Shown here: one piece after another, positions 26,005 through 36,450 of the stretch
How positions within the stretch are numbered: the stretch's first letter is position 1
Layout of the letters: each line of letters opens with the position of its first letter
From: Streptomyces sp. NBC_00259
Lineage (GTDB): Bacteria; Actinomycetota; Actinomycetes; Streptomycetales; Streptomycetaceae
DNA: 64,000 bases
Assembly: GCF_036181745.1 (NCBI RefSeq)
Contig: NZ_CP108080.1
Location: forward strand, 1,860,001 to 1,924,000
Direction: 5' to 3'
Notes under the pieces: model-generated
What the model was told of the DNA's origin: nothing
The model's database searches: none
The model's input: only the letters and a program-made list of their open reading frames with translations
Made by a program: the position numbers and the translations under genes

Positions 26005-26163
26005 CCGATTCGTCCTGTGCCCGACTCGGCCGTGTATCCGGCTCAGCCGTGTCTCCGACTCGGCTGGGTGTCCGAGTCGACCTTGTGTCCGCTTTTGTGC
26101 CCGATCGACCGTGTCGTCGATCGGCTCGGATCGGCTTTGTGTCCAATCAGCGCTGATCTTTGT
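26005..26163. repeat. Degenerate 17-bp tandem repeats between araC-type and beta-galactosidase genes
   Basis: Head-to-tail units near CCGACTCGGCCGTGTGT lie at 26021-26037, 26038-26054, 26055-26071 and 26072-26088, with another at 26101-26117 and weaker ones at 26005 and 26118-26163. Several contain the palindromic core CCGACTCGG or a variant, and a perfect 12-bp palindrome ATCAGCGCTGAT lies at 26146-26157. They fill the divergent promoter region, so they may be regulator-binding sites. Confidence 0.65.
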
Positions 26164-26229
26164 CCATGGACCGCCGGACCGCCAGAGGCAAATGATGACC
26201 GCGGTACATGATCAGGGAGGGGCGGGGCG

Positions 26230-27972
26230 TTGGCTGAGTTCACGGTCGGTGACGAGCATTTTCTGCTGGACGGGCGGCCCGTGCGGCTGCTGTCCGGGGC
26301 CCTGCACTACTTCCGGGTGCACGAGGCGCAGTGGGATCACCGGCTGGCGATGCTGCGGGCCATGGGGCTCAACTGCGTCGAGACGTACGTCCCGTGGAAT
26401 GTGCACGAGCCGGAGCCCGGCCGGTACGCCGACCCGGAGGCGCTCGGCAGGTTCCTGGACGCGGTGGCCGCGGCCGGGATGTGGGCAATCGTGCGGCCGG
26501 GTCCGTACATCTGCGCCGAGTGGGAGAACGGCGGGCTGCCGCACTGGCTGACCGGTCCGCTCGGGCGCCGGGCGCGAACGCGTGACGCTCGGTACATGGA
26601 GCATGTGGAGCGCTGGTTCGGCACGCTGATGCCGCAGGTCGTGGCGCGTCAGATCACGCGGGGCGGTCCGGTGGTCATGGTCCAGGTGGAGAACGAGTAC
26701 GGCTCCTACGGCTCGGACCACGTCTATCTCGGCCTGCTGCGGGACCTGCTGCTCGAGCTGGGCGTGGAGGTGCCGCTGTTCACGTCCGACGGCCCCGAGG
26801 ACCACATGCTGACGGGCGGGTCCGTGCCGGGTGTGCTCGCGACCGCGAACTTCGGCTCGGGTGCGCGCAAGGGCTTCGAGGTGCTGCGCCGCCATCAGCC
26901 GAAGGGGCCGCTGATGTGCATGGAGTTCTGGTGCGGCTGGTTCAGTCACTGGGGCGACAAGGCCGTCGTGCGGGATGCGTCCGACGCGGTGGAGGCGCTG
27001 CGCGAGATCCTTGAGTGCGGGGCGTCCGTCAACATCTACATGGCGCACGGCGGTACGAACTTCGCCGGCTGGGCCGGTGCGAATCGCTCCGGCACCCTGC
27101 ACATGGGCGAGCTGACCCCGGACATCACGTCGTACGACTACGACGCGCCCGTCGACGAGTTCGGGCGCCCGACGGAGAAGTTCTGGGCGTTCCGGGAGCT
27201 GTTGGCGCCGTACGCGCAGGGCCCGTTGCCGGAGGTTCCCGTGGCGCCGGCGGTGCTGGGGGCGCCGGCGGAGGCCGTGCTGGGCGAGTGGGCGTCGATG
27301 GACGCCGTGCTGGAGGCGCTGGGCGGCCCGGAGAGCGAGTACGCGACCTCTCCGTCGTTCGAGGAGCTGGGCGTGGACCGGGGCCTGGTGCGCTACCGGC
27401 TCGACGTGCCCGGGCCACGGCGGGCCTTTCCGCTGACCGTGGACGGCCTGCGGGACGTCGCGGTGGTGTACGTGGACGGCGAGCGGGCGGGCGTGCTGAC
27501 GGAGGCCGACGCGACGCTGCCGGAGCCGGTGGAGGGTCCCGCGGCGTTGGAGCTGTGGGTGGAGTCGCTGGGGCGGGTCAACTACGGTCCGCGGGTCGGC
27601 GAGTCGAAGGGCGTCACGGGCGGGGTGATGCACGAGCGCCAGTATCTCCACGGGGTGCGGGCGCGGGGGTTGCGGCTGGACGCGTTCGAGCGGGCGGGGG
27701 CGGTGGCCGGGATGACGTTCGGCGTACCGCGGCCGGGTGGGCGGGGCCTGTACCGGGGCGGGCTGACGGTCGCGGGGGCCGGCGACGCGAGGCTCGAACT
27801 GCCGGGCTGGACACGGGGGTTCGTGTGGGTGAACGGCTTCTGTCTGGGCCGGTACTGGTCGGCCGGGCCGCAGGAGTCGTTGTTCGTGCCGGGGCCGGTG
27901 CTGCGCGAGGGTGCGAACGAGGTGTGGGTGCTGGAGCTGGAACGGGGCGGGGAGGACGTACGGCTGGTGTGA
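26230..27972 (+). CDS. Glycoside hydrolase family 35 beta-galactosidase
   Basis: Predicted 580 residues. The start is TTG 26230 behind GGGAGGGGCGGGG. The GH35 TIM barrel carries LSGALHYFRVHEAQWDHRL, PWNVHEPEPGRY and RPGPYICAEWENGGLPHWL (split). Acid/base Glu156 lies in QVENEYGSYG and nucleophile Glu232 in CMEFWCGWF. C-terminal beta-sandwich domains end in GFVWVNGFCLGRYW. There is no signal peptide, so it acts on imported or intracellular galactosides. Control by the divergent AraC protein is likely. Confidence 0.93.
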   Translation: MAEFTVGDEHFLLDGRPVRLLSGALHYFRVHEAQWDHRLAMLRAMGLNCVETYVPWNVHEPEPGRYADPEALGRFLDAVAAAGMWAIVRPGPYICAEWENGGLPHWLTGPLGRRARTRDARYMEHVERWFGTLMPQVVARQITRGGPVVMVQVENEYGSYGSDHVYLGLLRDLLLELGVEVPLFTSDGPEDHMLTGGSVPGVLATANFGSGARKGFEVLRRHQPKGPLMCMEFWCGWFSHWGDKAVVRDASDAVEALREILECGASVNIYMAHGGTNFAGWAGANRSGTLHMGELTPDITSYDYDAPVDEFGRPTEKFWAFRELLAPYAQGPLPEVPVAPAVLGAPAEAVLGEWASMDAVLEALGGPESEYATSPSFEELGVDRGLVRYRLDVPGPRRAFPLTVDGLRDVAVVYVDGERAGVLTEADATLPEPVEGPAALELWVESLGRVNYGPRVGESKGVTGGVMHERQYLHGVRARGLRLDAFERAGAVAGMTFGVPRPGGRGLYRGGLTVAGAGDARLELPGWTRGFVWVNGFCLGRYWSAGPQESLFVPGPVLREGANEVWVLELERGGEDVRLV

Positions 27973-28017
27973 CGACCGGGCGTGACAGCCTGGTGTGACG
28001 GCCGGACGTGATGGCCC
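27966..28017. repeat. 26-bp direct repeat at the end of the beta-galactosidase gene
   Basis: Two 26-bp units (27966-27991 and 27992-28017), both beginning GGTGTGACG, agree at about 21 positions. The first overlaps the last codons and TGA of the GH35 gene. They lie between convergent genes and have no evident function. Confidence 0.5.
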
Positions 28018-28094
28018 AGTGCGACGGCCTCCCCGCCGCGCTCAGAGGTTCGGTGGCGCGGTGCTACGGGTCGATCGGTGCCGCGGGGCTATCG

Positions 28095-28892
<798 letters not shown>

Positions 28893-29115
28893 CTACCTGC
28901 ACGCCGGGCGGACCCCACGCCATGGGTAGTGACATGGGCCCGTCAAGGCGTGGTCCGGATTATGAGGAGCGGCCCACGAGGCCCACAAGAAGCACTTTTC
29001 GGCCAGGCGCCGTGCCGCTACGGGGCCTGGGGGCGCCGTAGAGTTGAGAGCGGTCGGCCGCCGTTCAGGCGGGTGTGCGGGCCGGCCGCGTACAGCACCC
29101 ACAGGGGGTACGGGC

Positions 29116-30015
29116 GTGACGAACGGCAGCGAGGTCGTGCACGGCTTCCCGCATCTCGACTCCGTGCGGGCGGCGATCACGGCACTGCACAAGAGGCTGT
29201 CGTACGACGGCGTGCGCGCGTACGGGAGCAGTGTGCCGCCCGCCGACGTCGCCTTCTCCGACCAGGACGACCTGCATCTCGGAGCACAGCGGGTGGCCCG
29301 TGCTCTGGTCCATCAACTGCGGCTGCCGGAGGCCCGGGTGATCGTGAGCTTCCGCCAGATGCACCATGCGGCGAGCGTCGAACTCACGGCGGGCCCGGAG
29401 TACTTCATCGAGCTGAACGACCGATTCCGCAGCCATCGCCGTGACATCGGCGCCGCTCTCGCGCACGAGATCACGCATGTGCTGCTGCACCGGCTGGGGC
29501 TGGAGCTCCCGGGGACACGCGACAACGAGATCCTCACGGACACGGTGACGACCTATCTCGGGGCGGGATGGCTGCTGCTCGACGCGTACCGCGAGGACGA
29601 TGTTTCCAGCCAGAAACTGGGCTATCTGACCCCCGAGGAATTCGGCTACGTCCTGGCCAAGCGCGCGCTGGTCTTCGGCGAGGACCCGTCGGTCTGGTTC
29701 ACCAGCCCGCAGGGCTACACGGCCTATACGAAGGGGCGGGCGCGGGCGCTGCGCGACGGGCAGCAGCCGCCGCTCTCGGCGGCCGGGTGGAACGGGCGGC
29801 GGCGCTACGCCAAGGACCGGCGGCACGCCGCGGACCATCCCGGGCCGGGGCTCCCGGGGCACGGCTCGCCCTACGCCTTCGAGCGGGTGCCCGGCGGCGG
29901 GCTGCGGGTCTCGTTCCCCTGTCCCACCTGCCACCAGCGGATCCGGGTGCCGGTGCGGGGGCGGGTGCGGGCACGGTGCGCACTGTGCCGCACGGTTCTC
30001 GAATGCGATACCTGA
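29116..30015 (+). CDS. Putative HExxH zinc metallopeptidase with C-terminal zinc ribbon
   Basis: Predicted 299 residues, GTG start behind AGGGGGTA. The middle carries AALAHEITHVLLHRLGL (HExxH zinc motif) followed by DNEILTDTVTTYLGAG, where Glu or Asp could be the third ligand, as in several M48/M78-like families. The C-terminus has CPTCHQRIRVP then CALC, a four-Cys zinc ribbon. There is no signal peptide. The ankyrin/HEAT gene starts 24 nt downstream, so they may be co-transcribed. The family is not recognised beyond these motifs. Confidence 0.75.
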   Translation: MTNGSEVVHGFPHLDSVRAAITALHKRLSYDGVRAYGSSVPPADVAFSDQDDLHLGAQRVARALVHQLRLPEARVIVSFRQMHHAASVELTAGPEYFIELNDRFRSHRRDIGAALAHEITHVLLHRLGLELPGTRDNEILTDTVTTYLGAGWLLLDAYREDDVSSQKLGYLTPEEFGYVLAKRALVFGEDPSVWFTSPQGYTAYTKGRARALRDGQQPPLSAAGWNGRRRYAKDRRHAADHPGPGLPGHGSPYAFERVPGGGLRVSFPCPTCHQRIRVPVRGRVRARCALCRTVLECDT

Positions 30016-30039
30016 GGGTGCTTCCGTAGGGTTTTCCGT

Positions 30040-31596
30040 ATGAGCACCAAGGACACCGAGGACCTCGGTCCGGCCACGGCCCCCGCCCCGGTCCGGGACC
30101 CGGACCGGGGCGCGGACCTGACCGAAGAGCTCTTCGAGGGGCTGTACGGCGGCGACGACGACGCGGTGGTGCGGGCGCTGCGGGCCGGGGCGCCGGCCGA
30201 GTCGGCCGACGAGGACGGTCAGACCGCGCTGTACGTGGCCGCTTCCCAGGACCGGCCGGGCATGGTGCGGCTGCTGCTCGCGAAGGGCGCGGACCCCGAC
30301 CGGGCGAGCGGCGCGGACGGGGCCGAGCTGCCGCTGTGCGGGGCGGCGTCGTGGGGACGCACCGAGGTGCTGCGGGCGCTGCTGGCGGCCGGCGCACGGC
30401 CGGATCTGGAGGAGGAGACCGGGGTCAGGGCGCTGACCTGGGCCTGTCGTCAGGGGCGCGCCGAGGCGGTGGAGCTGCTGCTGGCCGCCGGCGCCGACCC
30501 GGACCTGCCGGGGCCGGGCGAGGAGCCCCCGCTGGTGACGGCGGCCCGGCGCGGGTCGACGTCCTGCGTGCGCGCCCTGCTCAGGCACGGCGCCCGGGCG
30601 AGGGCGGACGCGCTCACGGAGGCGAGGCGCCGGCTCGGCGTCGACCCCGAGGCGGAGCTGCGGCGCACGCTGTCCGAGAGGCACAGCGAGACGGACGGCC
30701 ACGGGTACGAGACCGTGGCGCGGCGGGTGGAGGAGGACGGCGGGGAGACCGTCATCGTCGAGCTGATCCACACCGGTGGTCTCGTCTCCGGCATCGAGCA
30801 GCAGACCGGCCACGCGGCGATCGCCACGATCCTGGAGGAGGAGCTGGACCTGCGGCCCCCCGCCGAGACCCTCGCGGAGCGCGCCCTGCGGCGCGGGGAC
30901 CCGGACCTGGACGACTGGACCGAGGCCGTGGGGGTCCTTCAGCGCCGCGGTGACGAGGACACCTTCCGCGCGGCCGCGGGCTGGTGCGGGACGGAGGATC
31001 CGCTGCGGCAGACGTTCGCGGCGGACGTGCTGGCCGGGCTCTCGGGCGCGGGGACCTGGGCCCGGGCGGTCCCGCTGCTGCGGGAGCTGGCACGGGAGGC
31101 GACCCAGCCCGAGGTGATCCGCGCGGCGGTGGCGGCCCTGGGGCAGCAGGCGGACCCCGCGGGGGTGACGGAGATCCTCCGGCACGCCGGGCACGCGGAC
31201 CCCGAGGTGCGCTTCGGGGTGGCCGTGGCCCTGCACGGGCTGCTCCCGGGCGACCACACCGAGGGCATCGGCGTGGTCCTCGGACTCACCCGGGACGCCG
31301 ACGACGGCGTCAGGGACTGGGCGACGACGGTCCTGGCCGACGTGGACGCGGACACGCCCGCGATCCGCGACGCCCTCGCCGCCCGCCTCGACGACGACGT
31401 CCCCGACATCGAGGCGGAGGCGGCACGCGGACTGGCGATGCGTCAGGACGCCCGCGCGGTGGACGCGTTGGCGCGCATCCTGGAGAACGCGGACCCGGAC
31501 GGCTACGCGTACTCCACGGCCGACCAGGCCGTGGACCACATCGAGGACGAGCAGACGAGACGACGTCTGGAAGCAACGGTTCCGCGGTCGCGCTGA
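30040..31596 (+). CDS. Ankyrin-repeat and HEAT-repeat protein
   Basis: Predicted 518 residues. Residues about 30-190 hold four to five ankyrin repeats (GQTALYVAASQDRPGMVRLL, then LLAAGARPDLEEETG and VELLLAAGADPDLPG). Residues about 310-510 are HEAT/PBS-type helical repeats (EVIRAAVAALGQQ, PEVRFGVAVALHGLL, IEAEAARGLAMR). Between them lies a region without clear motifs. Both repeat types are protein-binding scaffolds; no catalytic site is visible. Confidence 0.85.
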   Translation: MSTKDTEDLGPATAPAPVRDPDRGADLTEELFEGLYGGDDDAVVRALRAGAPAESADEDGQTALYVAASQDRPGMVRLLLAKGADPDRASGADGAELPLCGAASWGRTEVLRALLAAGARPDLEEETGVRALTWACRQGRAEAVELLLAAGADPDLPGPGEEPPLVTAARRGSTSCVRALLRHGARARADALTEARRRLGVDPEAELRRTLSERHSETDGHGYETVARRVEEDGGETVIVELIHTGGLVSGIEQQTGHAAIATILEEELDLRPPAETLAERALRRGDPDLDDWTEAVGVLQRRGDEDTFRAAAGWCGTEDPLRQTFAADVLAGLSGAGTWARAVPLLRELAREATQPEVIRAAVAALGQQADPAGVTEILRHAGHADPEVRFGVAVALHGLLPGDHTEGIGVVLGLTRDADDGVRDWATTVLADVDADTPAIRDALAARLDDDVPDIEAEAARGLAMRQDARAVDALARILENADPDGYAYSTADQAVDHIEDEQTRRRLEATVPRSR

Positions 31597-31728
31597 CGCG
31601 ACCCCGGCGCCGGGCGGGGACAGGTCCTGGGGCCGGTCCGGGAGACGGACCCCAGGCGCCCGGCAATCGCTTCGCGGGCGACGTCTCGTGTTCACCGGTG
31701 GGACATCACGGACCCCCGTAATGACGGA

Positions 31729-31755
31729 GTTGTATGGACAACAGTTGTCCATACA
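31729..31755. promoter_or_regulatory. Putative GntR operator upstream of the phosphonate transport operon
   Basis: GTTGT-ATGG-ACAAC lies at 31729-31742, and its second half is reused in a perfect 25-bp palindrome with 12-bp arms at 31731-31755 (TGTATGGACAAC, A, then the complement). It ends 37 nt before the GTG of the binding-protein gene, so it overlaps the promoter or transcription start. The same GTTGT-N4-ACAAC element occurs upstream of the dioxygenase gene at 39004-39017. Confidence 0.75.
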
Positions 31756-31792
31756 GCTTCGGCCCCGCTTCGCCTTCCCTCATGGAGTACGC

Positions 31793-32953
31793 GTGACCAG
31801 CCCTGCCCGCCCCGCCCGTATCGCCGCTCTCGTCGGCGCCCTCGGACTCACCGCTCTTACGCTCACCGCCTGTGGTGCCGCGCCCGACAAGGGTGCCGGT
31901 GCCGTCGGTGGCAAGAACCTCAGCTCCGCGGCCTCGGCGGCCGACGCGGGCGGGATGGACGCCCTGATCGCCGCCGCGAAGAAGGAGGGCACGCTCAACG
32001 CGATCGCCCTCCCCCGCGACTGGGCCAACTACGGCGCGATCATCGACGGGTTCACCAAGAAGTACGGCATCAAGGTGAACGTCGAGAACCCCGACGCCTC
32101 CAGCCAGGACGAGATCAACGCGGTGAAGACCCGCAAGGGCCAGGACCGTGCCCCCGACGTCCTCGACCTCGGTGCCTCCTTCGCGCAGGCCGCCGCCGCG
32201 CAGGGGCTGACCGCCCCGTACAAGGTCACCGCCTTCGACAAGATCCCCGAGACCCAGCGCGACGCGCAGGGCCGCTGGTTCAACGACTACGGCGGCTACG
32301 TCTCCATCGGCTGCGACGCCAAGCGCGTCAAGGTCTGCCCGCAGACGTTCGCCGATCTGCTCAAGCCCGAGTACAAGGGCAAGGTCGCCCTCAACGGCAA
32401 CCCCACCAAGTCCGGCTCCGCCTTCGGCGGCGTCTACGCGGCCGCGCTCGCCAACGGCGGTTCCTTCGACGACATCCAGCCCGGCATCGACTTCTTCGGC
32501 AAGCTCAAGAAGAACGGCAACTACAACCCCGTCGAGTCCACCCCGGCCACGGTCGAGAAGGGCGAGACCCCGATCAGCATCGACTGGGACTACCTCAACG
32601 CCGGCTACGCCCAGCAGTTCGCGTCCAAGGGCATCGACTGGAAGGTCGCCGTCCCCTCGGACGGCGTCTACGCCCAGTACTACTCGCAGGCCATCAACAA
32701 GGACGCCCCGCACCCGGCCGCCGCGCGCCTGTGGCAGGAGTACCTGTACAGCGCCGAGGGCCAGAACCTGTGGCTCAAGGGCTACGCCCGCCCCGTGCTG
32801 ATGCCGGCGATGACCGCCGACGGCACCATCGACAAGGCGGCCGCGGCCGCCCTGCCCGCCGTCGAGGGCACCCCGCAGTTCCCGACCGAGCAGCAGACCG
32901 CCAAGGCCAAGGAGACCCTCTCGCAGGGCTGGGCCGCGGCCGTCTCCGGGTGA
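31793..32953 (+). CDS. ABC transporter substrate-binding lipoprotein, 2-aminoethylphosphonate/iron type
   Basis: Predicted 386 residues. GTG 31793 has GGAG 5-6 nt upstream. The signal peptide ends in LTACG, a lipobox. The mature protein is a family 1/Fbp-like type II binding fold (LIAAAKKEGTLNAIALPRDWANYGAIIDGF, in two parts, DVLDLGASFAQAA, SIDWDYLNAGYAQQF). This family includes 2-aminoethylphosphonate, spermidine and ferric-ion binders. A phosphonate or alkylphosphonate ligand is inferred from the GntR gene and the PhnZ-like enzyme, not from the sequence itself. It is the first gene of a six-gene operon. Confidence 0.82.
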   Translation: MTSPARPARIAALVGALGLTALTLTACGAAPDKGAGAVGGKNLSSAASAADAGGMDALIAAAKKEGTLNAIALPRDWANYGAIIDGFTKKYGIKVNVENPDASSQDEINAVKTRKGQDRAPDVLDLGASFAQAAAAQGLTAPYKVTAFDKIPETQRDAQGRWFNDYGGYVSIGCDAKRVKVCPQTFADLLKPEYKGKVALNGNPTKSGSAFGGVYAAALANGGSFDDIQPGIDFFGKLKKNGNYNPVESTPATVEKGETPISIDWDYLNAGYAQQFASKGIDWKVAVPSDGVYAQYYSQAINKDAPHPAAARLWQEYLYSAEGQNLWLKGYARPVLMPAMTADGTIDKAAAAALPAVEGTPQFPTEQQTAKAKETLSQGWAAAVSG

Positions 32954-32961
32954 CGCGCCAC

Positions 32962-33870
32962 ATGACCCTGCTCGACTCCCCCGCCCGCGCCTCGGCCGGT
33001 ACGTCACCGGCCGCGGGCGCGGGCCCCCGGCCCGGCGCCCTCAGGCGCCGCTCCTGGGCGTGGCTCGCCGCGCTGCCGCTGTTCCTCGTCGTCGCCGTCG
33101 CCTTCGGACTGCCCGCGCTGGCCATGGCCGACGGTGCCTTCACGGTCGGCGACGGCGGCTACGGCCTCGACAACGTGACCCGCTCGGTCGACGGCGCGTA
33201 CCGCACCGCCCTCCTCGGCAGCGTGAAACTGTCCGCGCTCACCGCCGCGGCCGGCACGCTCTTCGGCCTGCTGCTCGCCCAGGCCGTCGTCAGCTCCCGG
33301 GGCCGCGCGCTGCGCGAGGCCGTCCTCACCGCGTCCGGTGTGCTCGCCAACTTCGGCGGCGTACCGCTCGCCTTCGCCTTCGTCGCCACCCTCGGCAACG
33401 CGGGCGTCCTCACCACCCGCCTCGGACTCGACGAGCACGGCTGGTCCCTCTACGGCTTCTGGGGACTGGCGCTGACGTACCTGTACTTCCTGGTGCCGCT
33501 GATGGTGCTGACCGTCGCGCCCGCCCTCGACGGACTGCGCGTCCAGTGGCGGGAGGCGGCCCGCGACTGCGGCGCCTCCACCTGGCAGTACTGGCGGCAC
33601 GTCGGCGTCCCGGTGCTGCTGCCCACCCTCCTCGGCGGATTCGTCCTGCTCTTCGGCAGCGCCTTCGCCGCGTACGCCACCGCCGCGGCGATGGTGGGCA
33701 GTTCGGTACCGCTGGTCACCCTCCAGATCGCCGACGCGCTGTCCGGCAACGTCCTCGTGGGCCAGGAGAACGTGGCGCTCGCGCTCAGCCTCGACATGGT
33801 GCTGGTCGCGGCCGTGGTCATGGCCGTCCACCTGCCCCTGCAGCGAAGGAGCACCCGATGGCTCGCCTGA
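32962..33870 (+). CDS. ABC transporter permease 1 of the phosphonate-type system
   Basis: Predicted 302 residues with about six membrane segments and the EAA coupling motif EAARDCGASTWQYWRHVGVPVL (split). It resembles the first of the two PhnU/PhnV-like or AepV/AepW-like permeases. ATG 32962 is used; GTG 32950, overlapping the stop of the binding-protein gene, is equally possible. Its end overlaps the next permease gene by 13 nt. Confidence 0.83.
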   Translation: MTLLDSPARASAGTSPAAGAGPRPGALRRRSWAWLAALPLFLVVAVAFGLPALAMADGAFTVGDGGYGLDNVTRSVDGAYRTALLGSVKLSALTAAAGTLFGLLLAQAVVSSRGRALREAVLTASGVLANFGGVPLAFAFVATLGNAGVLTTRLGLDEHGWSLYGFWGLALTYLYFLVPLMVLTVAPALDGLRVQWREAARDCGASTWQYWRHVGVPVLLPTLLGGFVLLFGSAFAAYATAAAMVGSSVPLVTLQIADALSGNVLVGQENVALALSLDMVLVAAVVMAVHLPLQRRSTRWLA

Positions 33871-34697
33871 CCCGCTCCGCCGTGCTGCTGGTCGCCGGGG
33901 TGTACTTCCTGGTGCCGCTGCTGGCGTCCGCCGTGTTCACGCTCGACATCCCCGGCCAGGGGCTCACCCTGTCCTCGTACACGGCGATCCTCGGCGCGCC
34001 CGGCTTCACCGGCAGCCTGCTGCTGTCGCTCGGGCTCGCGGCGGCCACCGTCGTGCTCGTGCTGCTGCTCACCATTCCCGCGGCGGTCGCCGCCCGGCTC
34101 TCGGCCCCGCGGCTGCGTCCCGTGCTCGAAGTGGTGTGCACCCTGCCGCTGGTCGTGCCGCCCGTCGCGCTCACCGCCGGGCTCGGGACGGTGCTGCGCT
34201 GGGGCCCGGAGAAGCTGTCCACGACGCCGCTGTACCAGACCTTCGTGGCCGTGCAGAACCCCGACTTCCCGTTCGTGCTCGTGCTCGCCTACGCGGTGAT
34301 GGCGCTGCCGTTCGTGTACCGCGCGCTGGACGCGGGCCTGCGCGCCGTCGACGTCCGTACGCTCGTCGAGGCGGCCCGCGACCTGGGCGCGTCCTGGCCA
34401 CGGGCACTGGTCTCGGCCGTGCTGCCGAATCTGCGCGGCGCGCTGCTGAACGCCTCGTTCCTCACCCTCGCGCTGGTCCTCGGCGAGTTCACCGTGGCCT
34501 CGCTGCTCGGCTTCCAGCCCTTCGCGGTGTGGATCGTGCAGGCCTCCGGCTCGGACGCCCGGCTGTCGGTCGCCGTGTCGCTGCTGAGCCTGCTGCTGAC
34601 CTGGGTGCTCCTGCTGGCGCTGACCACGCTCGGCAACCGCCGCCGCCCGTCCCGTACCCCACGTACCTCACGTACCGCCGAACGGAAGACCTCCTGA
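33858..34697 (+). CDS. ABC transporter permease 2 of the phosphonate-type system
   Basis: Predicted 279 residues, six membrane segments, EAA motif [23 protein letters not shown] 33858 has AAGGAG 6-7 nt upstream inside the previous gene. It pairs with permease 1. Its TGA overlaps the ATPase start by one base (TGATG). Confidence 0.85.
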   Translation: MARLTRSAVLLVAGVYFLVPLLASAVFTLDIPGQGLTLSSYTAILGAPGFTGSLLLSLGLAAATVVLVLLLTIPAAVAARLSAPRLRPVLEVVCTLPLVVPPVALTAGLGTVLRWGPEKLSTTPLYQTFVAVQNPDFPFVLVLAYAVMALPFVYRALDAGLRAVDVRTLVEAARDLGASWPRALVSAVLPNLRGALLNASFLTLALVLGEFTVASLLGFQPFAVWIVQASGSDARLSVAVSLLSLLLTWVLLLALTTLGNRRRPSRTPRTSRTAERKTS

Positions 34698-35776
34698 TGA
34701 CGATGCTCGATACGCCGCCGGTACGCACCGGCGCGGAGCTGCGCCTGCGCGGACTGCGCCGGGCGTTCGGCGCCACCGTCGCGCTCGACGGCCTGGACCT
34801 GGACGTCGCCCCGGGCGAACTGCTCGCCCTCCTCGGCCCGTCCGGCTGCGGAAAGACCACCGCGCTTCGGGTGCTCGCCGGCTTCGAGCGGCCGGACGAG
34901 GGCCAGGTGCTGCTGGACGGCGAGGACATCGTGCCGGTGCCCGCCAACCGCCGTGACACGGCGATGGTGTTCCAGTCGTACAGCCTCTTCCCGCACCTCA
35001 CGGCCGCCGACAACGTCGCCTTCGGGCTTCGGATGCGCAAGGCCGGGGGCGCCGAGCGGCGGGCGCGCGCCGCCGAGCTGCTGGAGCTGGTCGGACTGCC
35101 CGGCCACGGCGGCCGCTTCCCGCACCAGCTGTCCGGCGGCCAGCAGCAGCGGGTCGCGCTGGCCCGCGCGCTGGCGCTGCGTCCCCGGCTGCTGCTGCTC
35201 GACGAGCCGCTGTCGGCGCTCGACGCGCAGGTCCGCGTGACGCTGCGCGAGGAGATCCGCAGGCTCCAGCTGGAGCTCGGCATCACCACCGTGTTCGTCA
35301 CGCACGACCAGGAGGAGGCGCTGTCGATGGCCGACCGGGTCGCGGTGATGAACGGCGGCCGGCTCGAACAGTGCGCCACCCCGACCGAGTTGTACGCACG
35401 CCCCGCGACGGACTTCGTCGCCGAGTTCATCGGCACCATGAACCGGGTACCGGCTCGGGCGGTCGACGGCGGACTGGTCGAGGTGCTCGGCGCCCGCCTG
35501 CCCGTCGACGGCGACGCACCCGCGCCCGCCGGCCCGGTGCACGCGCTGATCCGGCCCGAGGCCCTGGACGTCGTCGTGGACGCGGCCGGCCCCGCCAGGG
35601 TCACCGGCACCGCCTTCCACGGCCCGACCACCCGCGTCCGGGTCACGCTCCCCGACGGCACGACCGTCAAGGCGGACGTACCGACGCACACGGCCGCCGC
35701 ACTCACACCGGGCGCGGCCGTGTCCGTACGCCCGCAGGAGCGGCCGGTCCTGCTCACCCGTGGCGGCGCCGAGTGA
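34697..35776 (+). CDS. ABC transporter ATPase with TOBE domain (PhnT/PotA type)
   Basis: Predicted 359 residues. Walker [11 protein letters not shown]-loop [12 protein letters not shown], signature [15 protein letters not shown], Walker [14 protein letters not shown]-loop [14 protein letters not shown]. The last 110 residues form a TOBE domain ([22 protein letters not shown]), as in PhnT, PotA and FbpC. It energises the two permeases. Its stop overlaps the GTG of the HAD gene. Confidence 0.88.
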   Translation: MTMLDTPPVRTGAELRLRGLRRAFGATVALDGLDLDVAPGELLALLGPSGCGKTTALRVLAGFERPDEGQVLLDGEDIVPVPANRRDTAMVFQSYSLFPHLTAADNVAFGLRMRKAGGAERRARAAELLELVGLPGHGGRFPHQLSGGQQQRVALARALALRPRLLLLDEPLSALDAQVRVTLREEIRRLQLELGITTVFVTHDQEEALSMADRVAVMNGGRLEQCATPTELYARPATDFVAEFIGTMNRVPARAVDGGLVEVLGARLPVDGDAPAPAGPVHALIRPEALDVVVDAAGPARVTGTAFHGPTTRVRVTLPDGTTVKADVPTHTAAALTPGAAVSVRPQERPVLLTRGGAE

Positions 35777-36450
35777 CCGCACTGCGTGGCGTGCTGTTCG
35801 ACATGGACGGCACCCTGGTCGACACCGAACGCGTCTGGCTGGACGTCGTGGAGGCCGCGGCGCGGCGCCGCGGCCGCGCCCTGGACGCCGGACGGCGTAC
35901 GGCCGTGACGGGCCGCTCGGTCGGCGACACCGCGGCGATGCTGCACGGCCATCTGGAGGCGCCGGAGGAGGAACTCGCCGCCGAACTGGGCGCGGACTTC
36001 GCCGCCCGGCTCGCCGCGGCGGTCGAACCGCGCCCGGGCGCCCTGCGGTTGCTCGCCGCGCTGCGGGAGCGGGAGGTGCCGACGGCCCTGGTGTCCGCGT
36101 CACCGCGAGCGGTGGTCGACCAGGTGGCGGGGACCCTGGCCGGGCACCGCTTCGACGCCGTGTTCGGCGCGGAGGACACCGTACGGACCAAGCCCGAGCC
36201 CGACCCGTATCTGGCGGCGGCCGCGGCGCTGGGCGCCGACCCGGCCCAGTGCGTCGCGGTCGAGGACAGCCCCACGGGCGTCGCCTCGGCCCGCGCGGCG
36301 GGCTGCCGGGTCCTCGCGGTCCCGTCGACCGAACCGCTCGCGGAGGCCGACGGGGTGACCCTCGCCCGGTCGCTCACGGACGTCGATCCCGAGCTGCTGA
36401 GCTCACTGGTGGCACGAGAGGACGGCATGACAGGGTGTGCGCGTGAGTGA
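35773..36450 (+). CDS. HAD-superfamily hydrolase (phosphoglucomutase/phosphatase-like subfamily IA)
   Basis: Predicted 225 residues. Motif [11 protein letters not shown], motif II LVSASP, motif III/IV with KPEPDPYL and VEDSPTGV; a helical cap lies between residues 15 and 80. This is the sequence class of beta-phosphoglucomutase-like phosphatases. Phosphonoacetaldehyde hydrolase PhnX is also HAD, but its cap Lys motif is not recognisable here. GTGA overlap with the ATPase gene places it in the operon. It may dephosphorylate a pathway product; the substrate is unknown. Confidence 0.82.
   Translation: MTALRGVLFDMDGTLVDTERVWLDVVEAAARRRGRALDAGRRTAVTGRSVGDTAAMLHGHLEAPEEELAAELGADFAARLAAAVEPRPGALRLLAALREREVPTALVSASPRAVVDQVAGTLAGHRFDAVFGAEDTVRTKPEPDPYLAAAAALGADPAQCVAVEDSPTGVASARAAGCRVLAVPSTEPLAEADGVTLARSLTDVDPELLSSLVAREDGMTGCARE

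Noticed and set aside
31793..36450. Iron or spermidine transporter instead of phosphonate uptake
   Set aside because: The protein family alone allows it, but the GntR gene and the PhnZ/TmpB-like enzyme with shared operators favour phosphonate; kept as an alternative only.
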